Shown: positions 27,084 to 36,831, counted from the stretch's first letter. The stretch: 64,000 bases of DNA from Pseudomonas sp. B21_DOA (GCA_030544685.1 CP086683.1:3224001-3288000), one strand, 5' to 3'. The notes: generated from the sequence alone by a model not told the origin. Translations and numbers: made by a program.

Positions 27084-28696
27084 GTGTCGATCAAACTGCG
27101 TTTGGTGTTGCTGATTGCGACCAGCCTGCTGACGGCGCTGATCGTGAGTCTGGTCAGTTACGTCGGCAATCTGCGGATGGCCACGGCGGTCGGCGATAAC
27201 ACGGTGAGCATGAGCGCGCTGCGCAATCACATGGAAGCCGACATGATGCACGACGCCCTGCGCGCCGATGTCTATTCGGCGATGCTGGTCGGCCTGGGCA
27301 AAAGCACTGGAAGTGCGGCTGAGGTGCGCGATTCGCTCACTGAGCACGCCGGGCATTTTCGTGAAGTGCTGGGTGACAACCTGAAGCTGCCGATCAACCC
27401 GCAGTTGCGCACGGCGCTGGAGCAGATCAAGCCGAGCCTCGATACCTACATCAAATCCGCCGAGCAGATCGTCGGCGTGGCACTGGAAAATCCGGATGCC
27501 GCGCAACAGCAGCTGGGCACGTTCAACAGCGCCTTTACTCAGCTCGAAGAGCAAATGGCGGCGCTCAGCGAGTTGATCGAAACCAACACCCGGCAAACCA
27601 GCGAAGGCACCGAAGCGGCCATTCGCAATGCCAATCTCGCCCTCGGCGTCGTGCTGATCGCCAGTCTGCTGTTGCTGCTGGTCCAGGGCCGCTGGGTGAT
27701 GCGCAGCATCCTCGGGCCGCTGAAGTCTGCCAGCCGCATCGCCGAGAGCATTGCCCATGGCAATCTCAGCGAGCCGATTGTCGAGCCTGGCGGCAAGGAC
27801 GAAGCCAGCGTCTTGATCCGTACATTGGCGACCATGCAGCGCGACCTGCGCAACATGATCGACGTGGTTCGACGCAACGCCCACGGTGTCAGCGGCATGA
27901 GCGAGCAGCTCAGCTACGGCTGCCATCAGGTCGCCGACAGCAGCCAGCAGCAGAGCGTCGCGGCGGGGACCATGGCGGCCGCCGCCAGCCAGATGACTGC
28001 CAGCATCGAAGAAATCACCCGCCACGCTGAACGTGCCCTGAGCATGGCCAATCAGGCCGAAAACCTGGCCAAGGAGGGGGCGGGGTGATCCACCAGGTGG
28101 TCAGCGATATGGACGACATCGCCCGTTCGGCGCAGCAGTCAGCGCAGGTGATCCGCACGCTGGACCAGGAATCCGAGGCGATCTTTAACATCATTCAGGT
28201 GATCAAGAGCATCGCCGACCAGACCAACCTGCTGGCACTCAACGCCGCGATCGAGGCGGCGCGGGCGGGTGAGCAGGGCCGTGGCTTTGCCGTGGTCGCC
28301 GATGAAGTGCGCAGTCTGGCCGCACGCACCAGCGCCTCGACCCAAGAAATTGCAGCGATGGTTGCGCGCATTCAGAACAGCACGCGCGAGGCGGTCAGCA
28401 GCATGGAGGCGGGCGTGGCGCAGGTTGACAAGGGGATGGCGGTGACGGCGGAAGTCGAGCGGGCGATCCGCGAAATCCTTGATGCCACGCTGAGCACCAC
28501 GCAACTGGTCAATGACATTACGCGCACGATTGGCGAGCAGAGCATGGCCAGTAACGAAATCGCCCATCAGGTGGAGATGATTGCGGGGATGAGCGAGGGC
28601 AATAGCCGGGTGATCGGGCAGACGGCGACGACTACCGATGAATTGTCGAATCTGGCGGGGCAGTTGGCGCGGTCGGTGGATCGGTTTCGGTTGTAG
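27084..28696 (+). CDS. Methyl-accepting chemotaxis protein, one frame break
   Basis: 537 aa after restoration. It has an N-terminal membrane segment (about 5-28), a helical periplasmic ligand-binding region (about 30-185), a second membrane segment ([16 protein letters not shown]), HAMP (about 210-265), and a signalling domain with the hairpin tip [43 protein letters not shown]. The frame is lost at a G-run (28082-28085) between KEGAG and [11 protein letters not shown]; one added G joins them. The GTG start has GGGAG 8 bases upstream. It stands alone with no che genes nearby. The ligand is unknown. Confidence 0.88.
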
Positions 28697-28735
28697 CGGT
28701 AAGGTCAGTGGATTTGTGCAGGCCGGGCTGTCGTA

Positions 28736-28800
28736 TTCGCGAGCAAGCTCGCTCCCACATTGGCATGCGTTCTCCTGTGGGAGCGAGCTTGCTCGCGAAG
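28736..28800. repeat. REP pair (inverted)
   Basis: Facing REP copies TCGCGAGCAAGCTCGCTCCC and its complement with a short spacer, after the chemoreceptor gene. Confidence 0.83.
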
Positions 28801-28843
28801 AGGCCAGCCCAGTCAACATCCATTCAGGCCAGATAAATCTCAA

Positions 28844-29275
28844 TCAAAACCTGAACGCCTGTCGCCCAACCAACAACCATTTCCCACCCTGTTTCTGCCA
28901 GATCTGAAAATTCTCGATCTCGGTCGGAATCACCTCGGTCCCCTTCAACGCCTGCGCAGAGAAGTGGTGGCGCACCAATGCGGTATCGCCGGACATCGTG
29001 ATGGTCTGCTTCTGCATCTCCAAAGTCTTGAATGCGCTGCGGCCGGTTTCGATATCGGCGATGAACTCCTGCTTGTCCTGGATCTTGCCGCTGGAGTGGC
29101 CGTAGGTCAGGTTCGGCGCGGTTAGAGCGTTCAGTTCGGCGATGTCTTTGTGCAGCATCGCTTGGGTCAGGTGATCAACCGCTTGGGCCACCTCTTTTTC
29201 CGCTGGGGCAGGGGCGGCGATGGCGCAGGCACTGAAGGCGCAAAACAAGCCGATGAGAAGGCGGGACTTGGTCAT
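28844..29275 (-). CDS. Exported SnoaL/DUF4440-like protein
   Basis: 143 aa. The signal peptide (about 1-20, ends IAAPAPA) is followed by an NTF2-like fold sequence (AVDHLTQAMLHKDIAELNALTAPNLTYGHSSGKIQDKQEFIADIETG... VRHHFSAQALKG... FQIWQKQGGKWLLVGRQAFRF). Exported members of this family have unknown ligand-binding or enzymatic roles. AAGGAA lies upstream of the ATG. It is divergent from mqo across a 530-bp region. Confidence 0.82.
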   Translation of the reverse strand: MTKSRLLIGLFCAFSACAIAAPAPAEKEVAQAVDHLTQAMLHKDIAELNALTAPNLTYGHSSGKIQDKQEFIADIETGRSAFKTLEMQKQTITMSGDTALVRHHFSAQALKGTEVIPTEIENFQIWQKQGGKWLLVGRQAFRF

Positions 29276-29806
29276 GTTGGTTCCTTTGTTGTTATTGAGA
29301 TCGAGATGACTGGCGTCTGGTTCGTCAGTCATCGTACAACTTAGCAGGTTATTTTCTGCGTGGACAACGAGCGTTTGGTACTGATTTATCAAGTTGCGAT
29401 GCGCATCGCGCAAAAAACTTTGCAGGCCAATGCCTGATCGCAGTCATGTTTGCTCGGCGATGGCCGATAAGTCCCTGAGCGGAAAAAGACTTTCAAGTCG
29501 GGAACAGACGCCCGAGTTCGCCCTGACGTGATATTCTCCGCGCCAATTTGCTTTGACCTAATTCGGTTGGCCGGCCTTTCGGGCGGGCCGACGGGATCCC
29601 TGTCGCTCAAGCAGCTGAAGCCAATAATGATAAGAAGTCAGTTCAGAAGGGACATTAACTGAGGTCGATGCCACATGTCGGCCTTGTGTGCCCACCCGTC
29701 AATATTGAAGTGTGCCGATTGCGCGACGCCAGCCTGAGCGTCAGCAAAGCGCAACGCAGACTGATAACAACGACGGGCGGAAGGCGTTTTATCATAGGTG
29801 CAACAG
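29276..29806. other. Intergenic region upstream of mqo
   Basis: 530 bp without a convincing gene. A GC-rich imperfect hairpin (29567-29592, GTTGGCCGGC paired with GGGCCGAC) lies about 215 bp before mqo and could be part of a long leader. No other structure was recognised. Confidence 0.4.
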
Positions 29807-31453
29807 ATGTTTAAGAAAGTGAACACAGCCTTGCTCGGTCTGGCTTTGGCGATGGGGATGTCGTCCGCCAATGCTGCCGAAGCCAAGAAAGTTGACGTCC
29901 TGCTGATCGGCGGCGGCATCATGAGCACCACCCTGGGTGTGTGGATCAATGAGCTGGAACCGACCTGGTCGATGGAAATGGTCGAGCGTCTCGATGGCGT
30001 CGCCCTGGAAAGCTCCAACGGCTGGAACAACGCCGGTACCGGTCACTCGGCCCTTGCCGAGCTGAACTACACCCCGGAAGACGACAAGGGCAACGTAACG
30101 ATCCCGAAAGCTGTCGAGATCAACGAAGCGTTCCAGGTTTCCCGTCAGTTCTGGGCCTGGCAGGTTCAGCAGGGCGTGCTGAAGAATCCTCGCTCGTTCA
30201 TCAATACCACTCCGCACATGAGCTTCGTGTGGGGCGATGACAACATCAAGTTCCTGAAAAAGCGCTACGAAGCGCTGCAGGCGAGCCCGTTGTTCGCCGG
30301 CATGCAGTACTCCGAAGATCCGGCAGTGATCAAGAAGTGGGTACCGCTGATGATGGAAGGGCGCGACCCGAACCAGAAAATCGCGGCCACCTGGAGCCCG
30401 CTGGGTACGGACATGAACTTCGGCGAAATCACCCGCCAGTTCGCCGCTCACCTGCAGACCAAGCCTAACTTCGACCTGAAATTGTCGAGCGAAGTCGAAG
30501 ACATCACCAAGAACGCCGATGGCACTTGGCGTGTCAGCTACAAAAACCTCAAAGACGGTACCAAGACCGAAACCGACGCCAAGTTCGTGTTCATCGGCGC
30601 TGGCGGCGGTGCCCTGCACCTGCTGCAGAAGTCGGGCATTCCTGAAGCCAAGGAATACGCAGGCTTCCCGGTTGGTGGCTCGTTCCTGGTGACCGAGAAC
30701 CCGACGATTGCCGAGCAGCACCTGGCCAAGGCCTACGGTAAAGCTTCGGTTGGCGCGCCACCGATGTCCGTTCCGCACCTGGACACCCGTGTTCTGGATG
30801 GCAAGCGCGTCATTCTGTTTGGCCCGTTCGCGACCTTCAGCACCAAGTTCCTCAAGGAAGGTTCGTACTTCGACCTGCTGACCAGCACCACCACCCACAA
30901 CATCTGGCCAATGACCAAGGTCGGCATCAAGGAATACCCGCTGGTCGAGTACCTTGCCGGTCAGTTGATGCTGTCGGATGAAGACCGTCTGAACGCGCTG
31001 AAGGAATACTTCCCGAACGCCAAAGCCGAAGACTGGCGCTTGTGGCAAGCCGGCCAGCGCGTGCAAATCATCAAGCGTGATGAAGCCGCTGGCGGCGTGC
31101 TGAAACTGGGCACCGAGATCGTTGCTTCGCAAGACGGCTCGATCGCCGGCCTGCTGGGCGCCTCGCCGGGCGCGTCGACCGCTGCACCGATCATGCTGAG
31201 CGTGCTGCAGAAAGTCTTCAAAGACAAAGTCGCATCCCCGGAGTGGCAGACCAAGCTGCACCAGATCGTGCCAAGCTACGGCACACAGCTGAACAGCGAT
31301 CCGGCCAAAGTGGCTGCCGAGTGGGCTTACACCGCGAAGATCCTCGAACTGCCGACGCCTCCGGTGATCGGTCAGGTAGCTGCTCCGGCGGCACCTGTGG
31401 CTGAAAAAGCCGTAGCACCGAAGGAAAGTGCTGCACGTGACATGGCTCTGTAA
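29807..31453 (+). CDS. mqo: Malate:quinone oxidoreductase
   Basis: 548 aa, FAD enzyme oxidising malate to oxaloacetate and passing electrons to the quinone pool. The FAD-binding N terminus is [24 protein letters not shown], followed by [20 protein letters not shown], both diagnostic. It starts with a 22-residue leader ([25 protein letters not shown]) that looks like a signal peptide, and ends with an Ala/Pro/Lys-rich tail ([17 protein letters not shown]) beyond the usual fold. AGGTG is 6 bases before the ATG. A strong terminator follows. Pseudomonas typically uses Mqo with or instead of soluble malate dehydrogenase. Confidence 0.95.
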   Translation: MFKKVNTALLGLALAMGMSSANAAEAKKVDVLLIGGGIMSTTLGVWINELEPTWSMEMVERLDGVALESSNGWNNAGTGHSALAELNYTPEDDKGNVTIPKAVEINEAFQVSRQFWAWQVQQGVLKNPRSFINTTPHMSFVWGDDNIKFLKKRYEALQASPLFAGMQYSEDPAVIKKWVPLMMEGRDPNQKIAATWSPLGTDMNFGEITRQFAAHLQTKPNFDLKLSSEVEDITKNADGTWRVSYKNLKDGTKTETDAKFVFIGAGGGALHLLQKSGIPEAKEYAGFPVGGSFLVTENPTIAEQHLAKAYGKASVGAPPMSVPHLDTRVLDGKRVILFGPFATFSTKFLKEGSYFDLLTSTTTHNIWPMTKVGIKEYPLVEYLAGQLMLSDEDRLNALKEYFPNAKAEDWRLWQAGQRVQIIKRDEAAGGVLKLGTEIVASQDGSIAGLLGASPGASTAAPIMLSVLQKVFKDKVASPEWQTKLHQIVPSYGTQLNSDPAKVAAEWAYTAKILELPTPPVIGQVAAPAAPVAEKAVAPKESAARDMAL

Positions 31454-31472
31454 TTAGAACCCTGACACACAA

Positions 31473-31508
31473 AACCCACTGAACCGGCGACGGTCAGTGG
31501 GTTTTTTT
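31473..31508 (+). terminator. Rho-independent terminator after mqo
   Basis: AACCCACTGA pairs with TCAGTGGGTT and is followed by seven T. Confidence 0.88.
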
Positions 31509-31521
31509 ATTCGGGGTGGAT

Positions 31522-31950
31522 TCAGGCTTTTGCAGAAGCAAGGTAGGCCCCCAGGCGCCGACCCATTTCTTCGCCCAGTGCCTGCAACCCGCTCAACGGC
31601 CGCACCATCACTTCAAACTCGACAATCTTACCGTGCTCATCAAAGCGAATCATGTCGATGCCCTTGAGTTCTTTGCTGCCGACCCTGGCGCTGAATTCGA
31701 GGATCACATTCAGGCCATCCGCTGTCGACAACTCGCGGTGATAGGCGAAATCTTCGAAAACTTCGAATACGGTATTGAGGATCATCGCCACCACTGGCGC
31801 GCCGGGGTAGGGCGTATGGGCCATGGGCGAGCGGAACACAGCTTGCGGATCGAGCAATTCAGGCAGGGCTTTGAGGTTGCCGCTGCGGATCATCTCGTGC
31901 CAGCGCTCAAGGGACGCGGCGACGTTGGGCTGCAAAACGAGGTCGGGCAT
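31522..31950 (-). CDS. Nuclear transport factor 2-like (SnoaL) protein
   Basis: 142 aa with NTF2-like features: LERWHEMIRSGNLKALPELLDPQAVFRSP at the N terminus and VGSKELKGIDMIRFDEHGKIVEFEVMVRPLSGLQALGEEMG at the C terminus. There is no signal peptide. Such single-domain proteins include isomerases and cyclases, but the activity cannot be told here. A GGAGTG ribosome site precedes the ATG. It is convergent with mqo. Confidence 0.83.
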   Translation of the reverse strand: MPDLVLQPNVAASLERWHEMIRSGNLKALPELLDPQAVFRSPMAHTPYPGAPVVAMILNTVFEVFEDFAYHRELSTADGLNVILEFSARVGSKELKGIDMIRFDEHGKIVEFEVMVRPLSGLQALGEEMGRRLGAYLASAKA

Positions 31951-32053
31951 GGTCACTCCGGTTTTAATTGTTGTCGGTCGGCAATGACTGTAGATCAACC
32001 GGGCAGAAAGCGGATCCTCAAGCTGGAGGCTGAATACCGGTTCATGCGCGAAG

Positions 32054-32077
32054 CGGATCAGATATGTATCTGATCCG
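32054..32077. promoter_or_regulatory. Perfect 11-bp inverted repeat upstream of small membrane peptide
   Basis: CGGATCAGATA, spacer TG, TATCTGATCCG, followed by TATTTTT on the plus strand. It lies in the divergent region between the NTF2-like gene and the 27-aa peptide gene. It could be an operator; the two-base loop makes a terminator less likely. Confidence 0.5.
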
Positions 32078-32211
32078 TATTTTTCTGTTTCATCTGCCTC
32101 TGTATCCAGTACAGCGACAGGCTCAGAATGCCCCGGCAGTGCGGATATTCACCAATCCGTTTCATCCCGAGGCGTTCGGTGCACCGCACACTCAGCATCA
32201 AGGAGCGCAAC

Positions 32212-32295
32212 ATGTACAAGATGGCGATTTTCCTCGGCGGTTTCCTGACCTTGACCATTCTGATTGGCGTGCTGGCGACGATCTCTCCAGTCTGA
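32212..32295 (+). CDS. 27-residue membrane peptide
   Basis: MYKMAIFLGGFLTLTILIGVLATISPV is one hydrophobic helix with a positive N terminus. AAGGAG lies 7 bases before the ATG, a strong ribosome site for a small reading frame. It is too short for homology from memory; it may be a small inner-membrane protein. The next gene, a DUF1264 lipoprotein, starts 96 bp downstream. Confidence 0.55.
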   Translation: MYKMAIFLGGFLTLTILIGVLATISPV

Positions 32296-32391
32296 TCCGC
32301 ACGCAGCTTTTTCGAACTCTGCCGTTCTCCTGCTTTCAGTTGCAGAACAGGGCCAGCATGCGCCCGTCACTGAAAGTTCGAGGAGTGAAAC

Positions 32392-33201
32392 ATGCGTACG
32401 ACAACCTCGCAGGGACGTTGGGTTCCCGTTGGTTTGATGGTCGCCGCGTTGACCGGTTGCGCGATGAGCAATACCGATTCGCCGGTGCAGACGCCCGGCC
32501 AGGCCAAGGCCTCCGACACCGAGATGCTCGAAGTCGGCGCGCAGTGGTTGCAGGACAAACCGCCGATCCGCGCGTTGAACATGTACCTTGATGGCTTTCA
32601 TTTTTACAACGGCCATCCCGGCGCGCAGATGGAAGCGCACCACTACTGCTCGGCGCTGAACGAGGAAGTCTTCCAGTGCGTGATCTACGACGGCAACACC
32701 GCTGAAGCCAAATTGATGGGCGTGGAATACATCATCAGCCAGCGCCTGTTCAGGCAATTGCCGGCGAAGGAAAAAACCCTGTGGCACAGCCACGCCCACG
32801 AAGTGACTTCTGGCCAATTGGTTGCGCCGGGCATCCCGCAAGTGGCGGAAACCCGCTTGATGGAAAAACTCGCCAATACCTACGGCAAGACCTGGCACAC
32901 CTGGCACACCGACCAGGACAAGCAACTCCCGCTGGGCGTGCCGCAGTTGATGATGGGCTTCACCGCTGATGGTCAAGCGGATGCACAAATGGTCCGGCAG
33001 CGTGATCAGCGACTGGGCATTGACAGTGCCGAGAAGAAAAAGGCCCGTTCCGAGATCAAACCGGCGCCTGTCGCACCAGGAGCGGATGCGTGGCAGAAGG
33101 GCAATGCCGTGCAGCTCAAGGACCCGACCGGCCATCAACACATCATGCCGCGCCCGGCCACCTCTGGCGATGAAAATGCCCGAAGCCGCAGTCAGCCTTA
33201 G
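32392..33201 (+). CDS. DUF1264 (OBAP-like) lipoprotein
   Basis: 269 aa. The signal peptide with lipobox LTGC (about 20-23) is followed by the DUF1264 core: NMYLDGFHFYNGHPGAQMEAHHYCSALNEEVFQCVIYDG, AKLMGVEYIISQRLFRQLP, EKTLWHSHAHEVTSGQLVAPGIP and TYGKTWHTWHTDQDKQLPLGVPQLMMGF. This family is best known from plant oil-body-associated proteins; the bacterial role is unknown. Many conserved His and Cys suggest metal binding (inference). The last 60 residues are a charged, probably disordered tail. AGGAGTG is well placed for the ATG. Confidence 0.87.
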   Translation: MRTTTSQGRWVPVGLMVAALTGCAMSNTDSPVQTPGQAKASDTEMLEVGAQWLQDKPPIRALNMYLDGFHFYNGHPGAQMEAHHYCSALNEEVFQCVIYDGNTAEAKLMGVEYIISQRLFRQLPAKEKTLWHSHAHEVTSGQLVAPGIPQVAETRLMEKLANTYGKTWHTWHTDQDKQLPLGVPQLMMGFTADGQADAQMVRQRDQRLGIDSAEKKKARSEIKPAPVAPGADAWQKGNAVQLKDPTGHQHIMPRPATSGDENARSRSQP

Positions 33202-33216
33202 CCTCTAGCGTTAGCT

Positions 33217-33646
33217 CATGTGGGAGCGAGCTTGCTCGCGATGGCAATGTGTCAGACACAGATAATTTGCCTGGCCCACCGCTTTCGTGAGCAAGCCCAC
33301 TCCCACAGAGTTTTTGGTTGTACACAAAAGCCCGACAACCCCACAAATCCCATGTGGGAGCGAGCTTGCTCGCGAAGGCAGTGCGTCAGACACAGCTAAA
33401 TTACCTGACCCGCCGCTTTCGTGAGCAAGCCCACCCCCACAGGGTTTGCGGGTGTACTCAAATCCGGGCAACACAAAAAATCCCATGTGGGAGCGAGCCT
33501 GCTCGCGAATGCAGTGTGTCAGACACAGCTAAATTACCTGACCCACCGCTTTCGTGAGCAAGCCCACTCCCACAGGGTTTTCGGGTGTACTCAAATCCGG
33601 GCAACACAAAATCCCATGTGGGAGCGAGCCTGCTCGCGAAGGCGTC
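33217..33646. repeat. Tandem array of ~134-bp REPIN units (3 full copies and a partial fourth)
   Basis: Units begin CATGTGGGAGCGAG at 33217, 33351, 33484 and 33615 (steps 134, 133, 131). Each carries a canonical REP arm, a short spacer, and a variant arm ending GTGAGCAAGCCCAC, then about 40 bp of linker. The unit is homologous, in reverse orientation, to the larger array at 55985-57562. Confidence 0.88.
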
Positions 33647-33665
33647 TGCTTGATCGCCGCATCCT

Positions 33666-34435
33666 TCAGCGATTCAACACATCCCCCATCCAGCGCAAAT
33701 ATTCCCCGCGCTCGGAGATCGAATTATGCCCCGATTCCGGCACCACCTTCAGCGTCGCCACCCCCGCGGGAAAATTCTCGAGCAGCCGCTGCGTGCTGCT
33801 GCGACCAATCACTTCGTCATCACTGGCCGCAAGCAGTAACGTCGGCACGCGGATATGCGCCGCATACTTGCCCGATTCGAATCGGTCCTTGAGCAACCAG
33901 TTCACCGGCACCCACGGGTATTGCCGTTCGGCGATTTCCGCAAGGCTGTTGAACGGCGTTACCAGAATCAGATTCCGCACCGGTCGCTGACTGGCCAGGC
34001 GCACCGCCACGCCCGAGCCGAGACTGCGCCCGATGACTGCAATTTGCGGATGGCTGGCATAGACCTGATCGAACAATGCCAGCGCATCTTCGGCAATCGC
34101 CGCTTCCGATGGCGAGCCAGTGCTGCCGCCAAAGCCGCGGTAGTGCAGGAAATACAGCGCATAGTCAGGGAACGCCTCAGTGAATTCCGGCAGATTGCGC
34201 GAGACGTCCTCGGCATTGCCACCGAAATAGATCAGCGCCCGCGATCCGCTGCGCTCTCGACTGGTCACCCAGACCTCGGCGTCCGGCATCGACAGTTTCA
34301 TTCGCGAGTGCGCTGTAACCTCGGCGGCAGGCTGGGGAACCAGATCAGCGAACGCTGAAACAAGAAAAGCGCGGCGCACACCAGCAGGTATACGGCAACG
34401 ATGAAAACGACGAGTGACATCAGGGTTCGGGACAT
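33666..34435 (-). CDS. Alpha/beta hydrolase with N-terminal membrane anchor, one frame break
   Basis: 256 aa after restoration. The hydrophobic anchor (MSLVVFIVAVYLLVCAALFLFQ) is followed by a serine-hydrolase fold: nucleophile elbow VIGRSLGSGVAV, acidic residue in LLLAASDDEVIG and the His in VPESGHNSISERG. A missing C (plus strand GGGG 34334-34337) separates the anchor part (LIWFP) from QPAAEVTAHSRMKL. The family resembles the YfhR/BEM46-type hydrolases of the cell envelope; the substrate is unknown. Confidence 0.82.
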
Positions 34436-34546
34436 TCGGCTACTTTTAACGGGGAGAAAGGTTGGCTGTGGCAGTGTAGTTCAGCGACTGCGCCTGACAG
34501 CCGGCGCACACACGATGCAACAGATCCGCGCAGCAGGAGGAGCCGC

Positions 34547-35509
34547 ATGCGCCACACTGAGGGTTATTCCCGTCGCCGCCTGCTCACGCTGGCTGCCGAG
34601 GCTGCGGCGCTGTTTACCATTGATCGGGCGTTGGCCAGCGGCGTGCCACCAACCTTCACTGCGCCGCATATGGCAGGAGACCAGACCATGCAGACCCGCG
34701 TCATCCCTTCCAGCTCTGCCGAAGCACTGCCCGTGGTCGGATTGGGCACGTATCGCGGTTTTGACGTCGCGCCCGGTGATCCGGTGTACAGGCAATTGCC
34801 CGCCGTGCTCGATGAGCTGTTCAGGAAGGGCGGCACGCTGATCGACAGCTCACCCATGTACGGCCGCGCCGAGCAAACCACTGGTGAACTGCTGTCGATC
34901 CACGAACCGCGCTCGCCGGCGTTTCTAGCCACCAAGGTGTGGACGCGCGGGCGCGAGGAGGGCATCGCGCAGATGGAGCAGTCGTTCAGACTGCTGCAAA
35001 CCGAGCGCATCGACCTGATGCAGATTCACAACCTGCTCGACTGGCAAACCCACTTGCCGACCCTGCGCGAATGGCAGGAGCAGGGGCGGATTCGCTACAT
35101 CGGCATCACCCATTACACCTCGTCGGCCTATGACGATGTCGAGGCCGTGCTGAAAGCCGAGAAGCTGGATTTTCTGCAAATCAACTACGCTCTGGATGAT
35201 CGTGCGGTCGAGAAACGCATCCTGCCGCTGTGCCGCGAGCGTGGGGTCGCGGTGATTTGTAATCGGCCGTTTGGCGGCGGTGATTTGCTCGCCCGGCTCA
35301 AGGGCAAGCCGCTGCCGGCCTGGGTCTCGGATGTACAGGTCAACAGCTGGCCGCAACTGGCACTGAAATTTCTCCTGGCGCATCCGGCGGTGACCTGTGT
35401 GATTCCCGGGACCAGCAATCCGCGCTACATGGCTGACAACGCAGGAGCCGGTTTTGGGCCGATGCTGACCGATGCGCAGCGGCACCAGTTGATTGCGTTG
35501 CTGGGCTGA
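34547..35509 (+). CDS. Aldo/keto reductase with Tat-type signal
   Basis: 320 aa. The N terminus has a twin-arginine motif (SRRRLLTLAAEAAALF) and Ala-rich h-region, then the aldo/keto reductase barrel: catalytic Asp/Tyr in TLIDSSPMYGRAEQTTGELL, ATKVWTRGREEG, RIDLMQIHNLLDW, GRIRYIGITHYTSSAY and the NADPH loop VIPGTSNPRYMADNAGAG. An exported NADPH enzyme is odd unless the cofactor is loaded before Tat export, which Tat allows. A GGAGGAG ribosome site precedes the ATG. It is divergent from the hydrolase gene. Confidence 0.88.
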   Translation: MRHTEGYSRRRLLTLAAEAAALFTIDRALASGVPPTFTAPHMAGDQTMQTRVIPSSSAEALPVVGLGTYRGFDVAPGDPVYRQLPAVLDELFRKGGTLIDSSPMYGRAEQTTGELLSIHEPRSPAFLATKVWTRGREEGIAQMEQSFRLLQTERIDLMQIHNLLDWQTHLPTLREWQEQGRIRYIGITHYTSSAYDDVEAVLKAEKLDFLQINYALDDRAVEKRILPLCRERGVAVICNRPFGGGDLLARLKGKPLPAWVSDVQVNSWPQLALKFLLAHPAVTCVIPGTSNPRYMADNAGAGFGPMLTDAQRHQLIALLG

Positions 35510-35562
35510 TCAGCCTTTAAAATTCGCGAAGCTCTTCTGATTAATTGCAAATTGTTCTAAAA

Positions 35563-35582
35563 AACTGTCAACCCTGACAGTT
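35563..35582. promoter_or_regulatory. 8-bp inverted repeat AACTGTCA-N4-TGACAGTT
   Basis: A perfect dyad after the aldo/keto reductase gene. The inner part ACTGTCA-N4-TGACAGT also occurs in the centre of the long inverted repeat at 14171-14214. Confidence 0.4.
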
Positions 35583-35637
35583 GGCTGAGCTGTGCCTGAA
35601 GCCAATCATGCGGTTCCAGCCAAACGGCCGAACAGTC

Positions 35638-35853
35638 ATGAATGTGAACCACCAGAGATTTCTTGGTTTGGCAGGCGTCTGCCTGATATTGACGTCCCTC
35701 AAGGTAATCGGCGAAACCGCAGAGTATGTGTGCATGGGAAGCCAGAGAGGCCAAATCGCAATCGTGCGGGCAAATTCTTTGTTGGAGGCGAACCAGGTAG
35801 CCAAGGCAGCGTGGGGGCTGCCGGCTGCTATAAAAGTGACTCAACTGCGATAG
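35638..35853 (+). CDS. Small hypothetical protein
   Basis: 71 aa from ATG. A hydrophobic stretch near the N terminus (FLGLAGVCLILTSLKVIG) is followed by EYVCMGSQRGQIAIVRANSLLEANQVAKAAWGLPAAIKVTQL. It may be a small exported or membrane-linked protein. There is no clear ribosome site, and the end overlaps the convergent LysR gene by 13 bp. I do not recognise it, so it is an uncertain gene. Confidence 0.4.
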   Translation: MNVNHQRFLGLAGVCLILTSLKVIGETAEYVCMGSQRGQIAIVRANSLLEANQVAKAAWGLPAAIKVTQLR

Positions 35854-36734
35854 CGCAACGCCTCCAGCAACAACGCAAATGCCGGCGCTGCCTGGCGTCG
35901 GCTCGGGTAGTACAGGTGATAACCGGAGAATGCCGGGCACCAGTCCCCAAGCACCTGGATCAGGCGGCCGTCGGCCAGAAATGGCGCAACGACATTTTCC
36001 GGGATGTAGCTCAGCCCGAAACCATCCAGCGCGGCGTCGAGCAACGGGTACACGCCATTCAGGGTGACCTGGCCGGAGACGCGAACTTTCAGGCTTTCGC
36101 CCTCCTTTTCGAATTCCCAAGCGTACAGTCCGCCATTGGTTGGCAGGCGCAGGTTGTTGCAGGCGTGGTCGGTCAGGTCGCGCGGGGTCTGCGGCGCAGC
36201 GCATCGGGCGAAGTAGGCGGGCGAGCCGACCACGGCCATGCGCATGTCGGGACCGATGCGTGTGGCGATCATCCCCTGCGCGACGTCTTCGCCCAGGCGC
36301 ACGCCGGCATCGAAGCCCTGGCCGGCGATGTCGACGAAGCCGTAATCGCAGCAGACCTCGACGGCGACGTCCGGGTACTGCGGCAGGAATGTCTGCAACA
36401 CCGGACGCAGGATCCAGTTCAGCGAGTGGTCGGTGGCGCTGATGCGGATCTTCCCCGCCGGGGTCTCGCGCAGGTTGCTGAGGGCGGCCAGTTCCACCTC
36501 GATTTCTTCGAAGCGCGGGCCGATGGTTTGCAGCAGGTGTTCGCCGGCCTCGGTCGGCGACACGCTGCGCGTGGTGCGGGTCAGCAGGCGTAGGCCGAGT
36601 CGCGCCTCGAGGCTGCGAATGGTGTGGCTGAGCGCCGATTGCGAAACGCCGAGTTTCGCCGCGGCCTTGGTGAAACTGCGCTCACGGGCAACGGCGAGAA
36701 AGGCGAGCAGGTCGGTGGCGTTTTCGCGAAGCAT
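35841..36734 (-). CDS. LysR family transcriptional regulator
   Basis: 297 aa. The winged HTH (about 5-65, FLAVARERSFTKAAAKLGVSQSALSHTIRSLEARLGLRLLTRTTRSV) is followed by an effector domain of the CrgA-like type (RISATDHSLNWILRPVLQTFLPQYPDVAVEV). An AGGA site lies before the ATG. It is divergent from the cupin gene, 97 bp apart, so it probably controls that gene and itself. The inducer is unknown. Confidence 0.9.
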   Translation of the reverse strand: MLRENATDLLAFLAVARERSFTKAAAKLGVSQSALSHTIRSLEARLGLRLLTRTTRSVSPTEAGEHLLQTIGPRFEEIEVELAALSNLRETPAGKIRISATDHSLNWILRPVLQTFLPQYPDVAVEVCCDYGFVDIAGQGFDAGVRLGEDVAQGMIATRIGPDMRMAVVGSPAYFARCAAPQTPRDLTDHACNNLRLPTNGGLYAWEFEKEGESLKVRVSGQVTLNGVYPLLDAALDGFGLSYIPENVVAPFLADGRLIQVLGDWCPAFSGYHLYYPSRRQAAPAFALLLEALRYRS

Positions 36735-36831
36735 TGATGATCGTCCTGCATAAGTTTTTTCGGATTCTAGTCGATTATCCAATGAGTGCGATTCGCTAGA
36801 GTGGGTGCATTATTTATCCGGAGGAACCGCC

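Noticed and set aside
29792..31261. 489-codon open frame on the minus strand opposite mqo
   Set aside because: Antisense shadow; no ribosome site or family motifs, while mqo is unmistakable.
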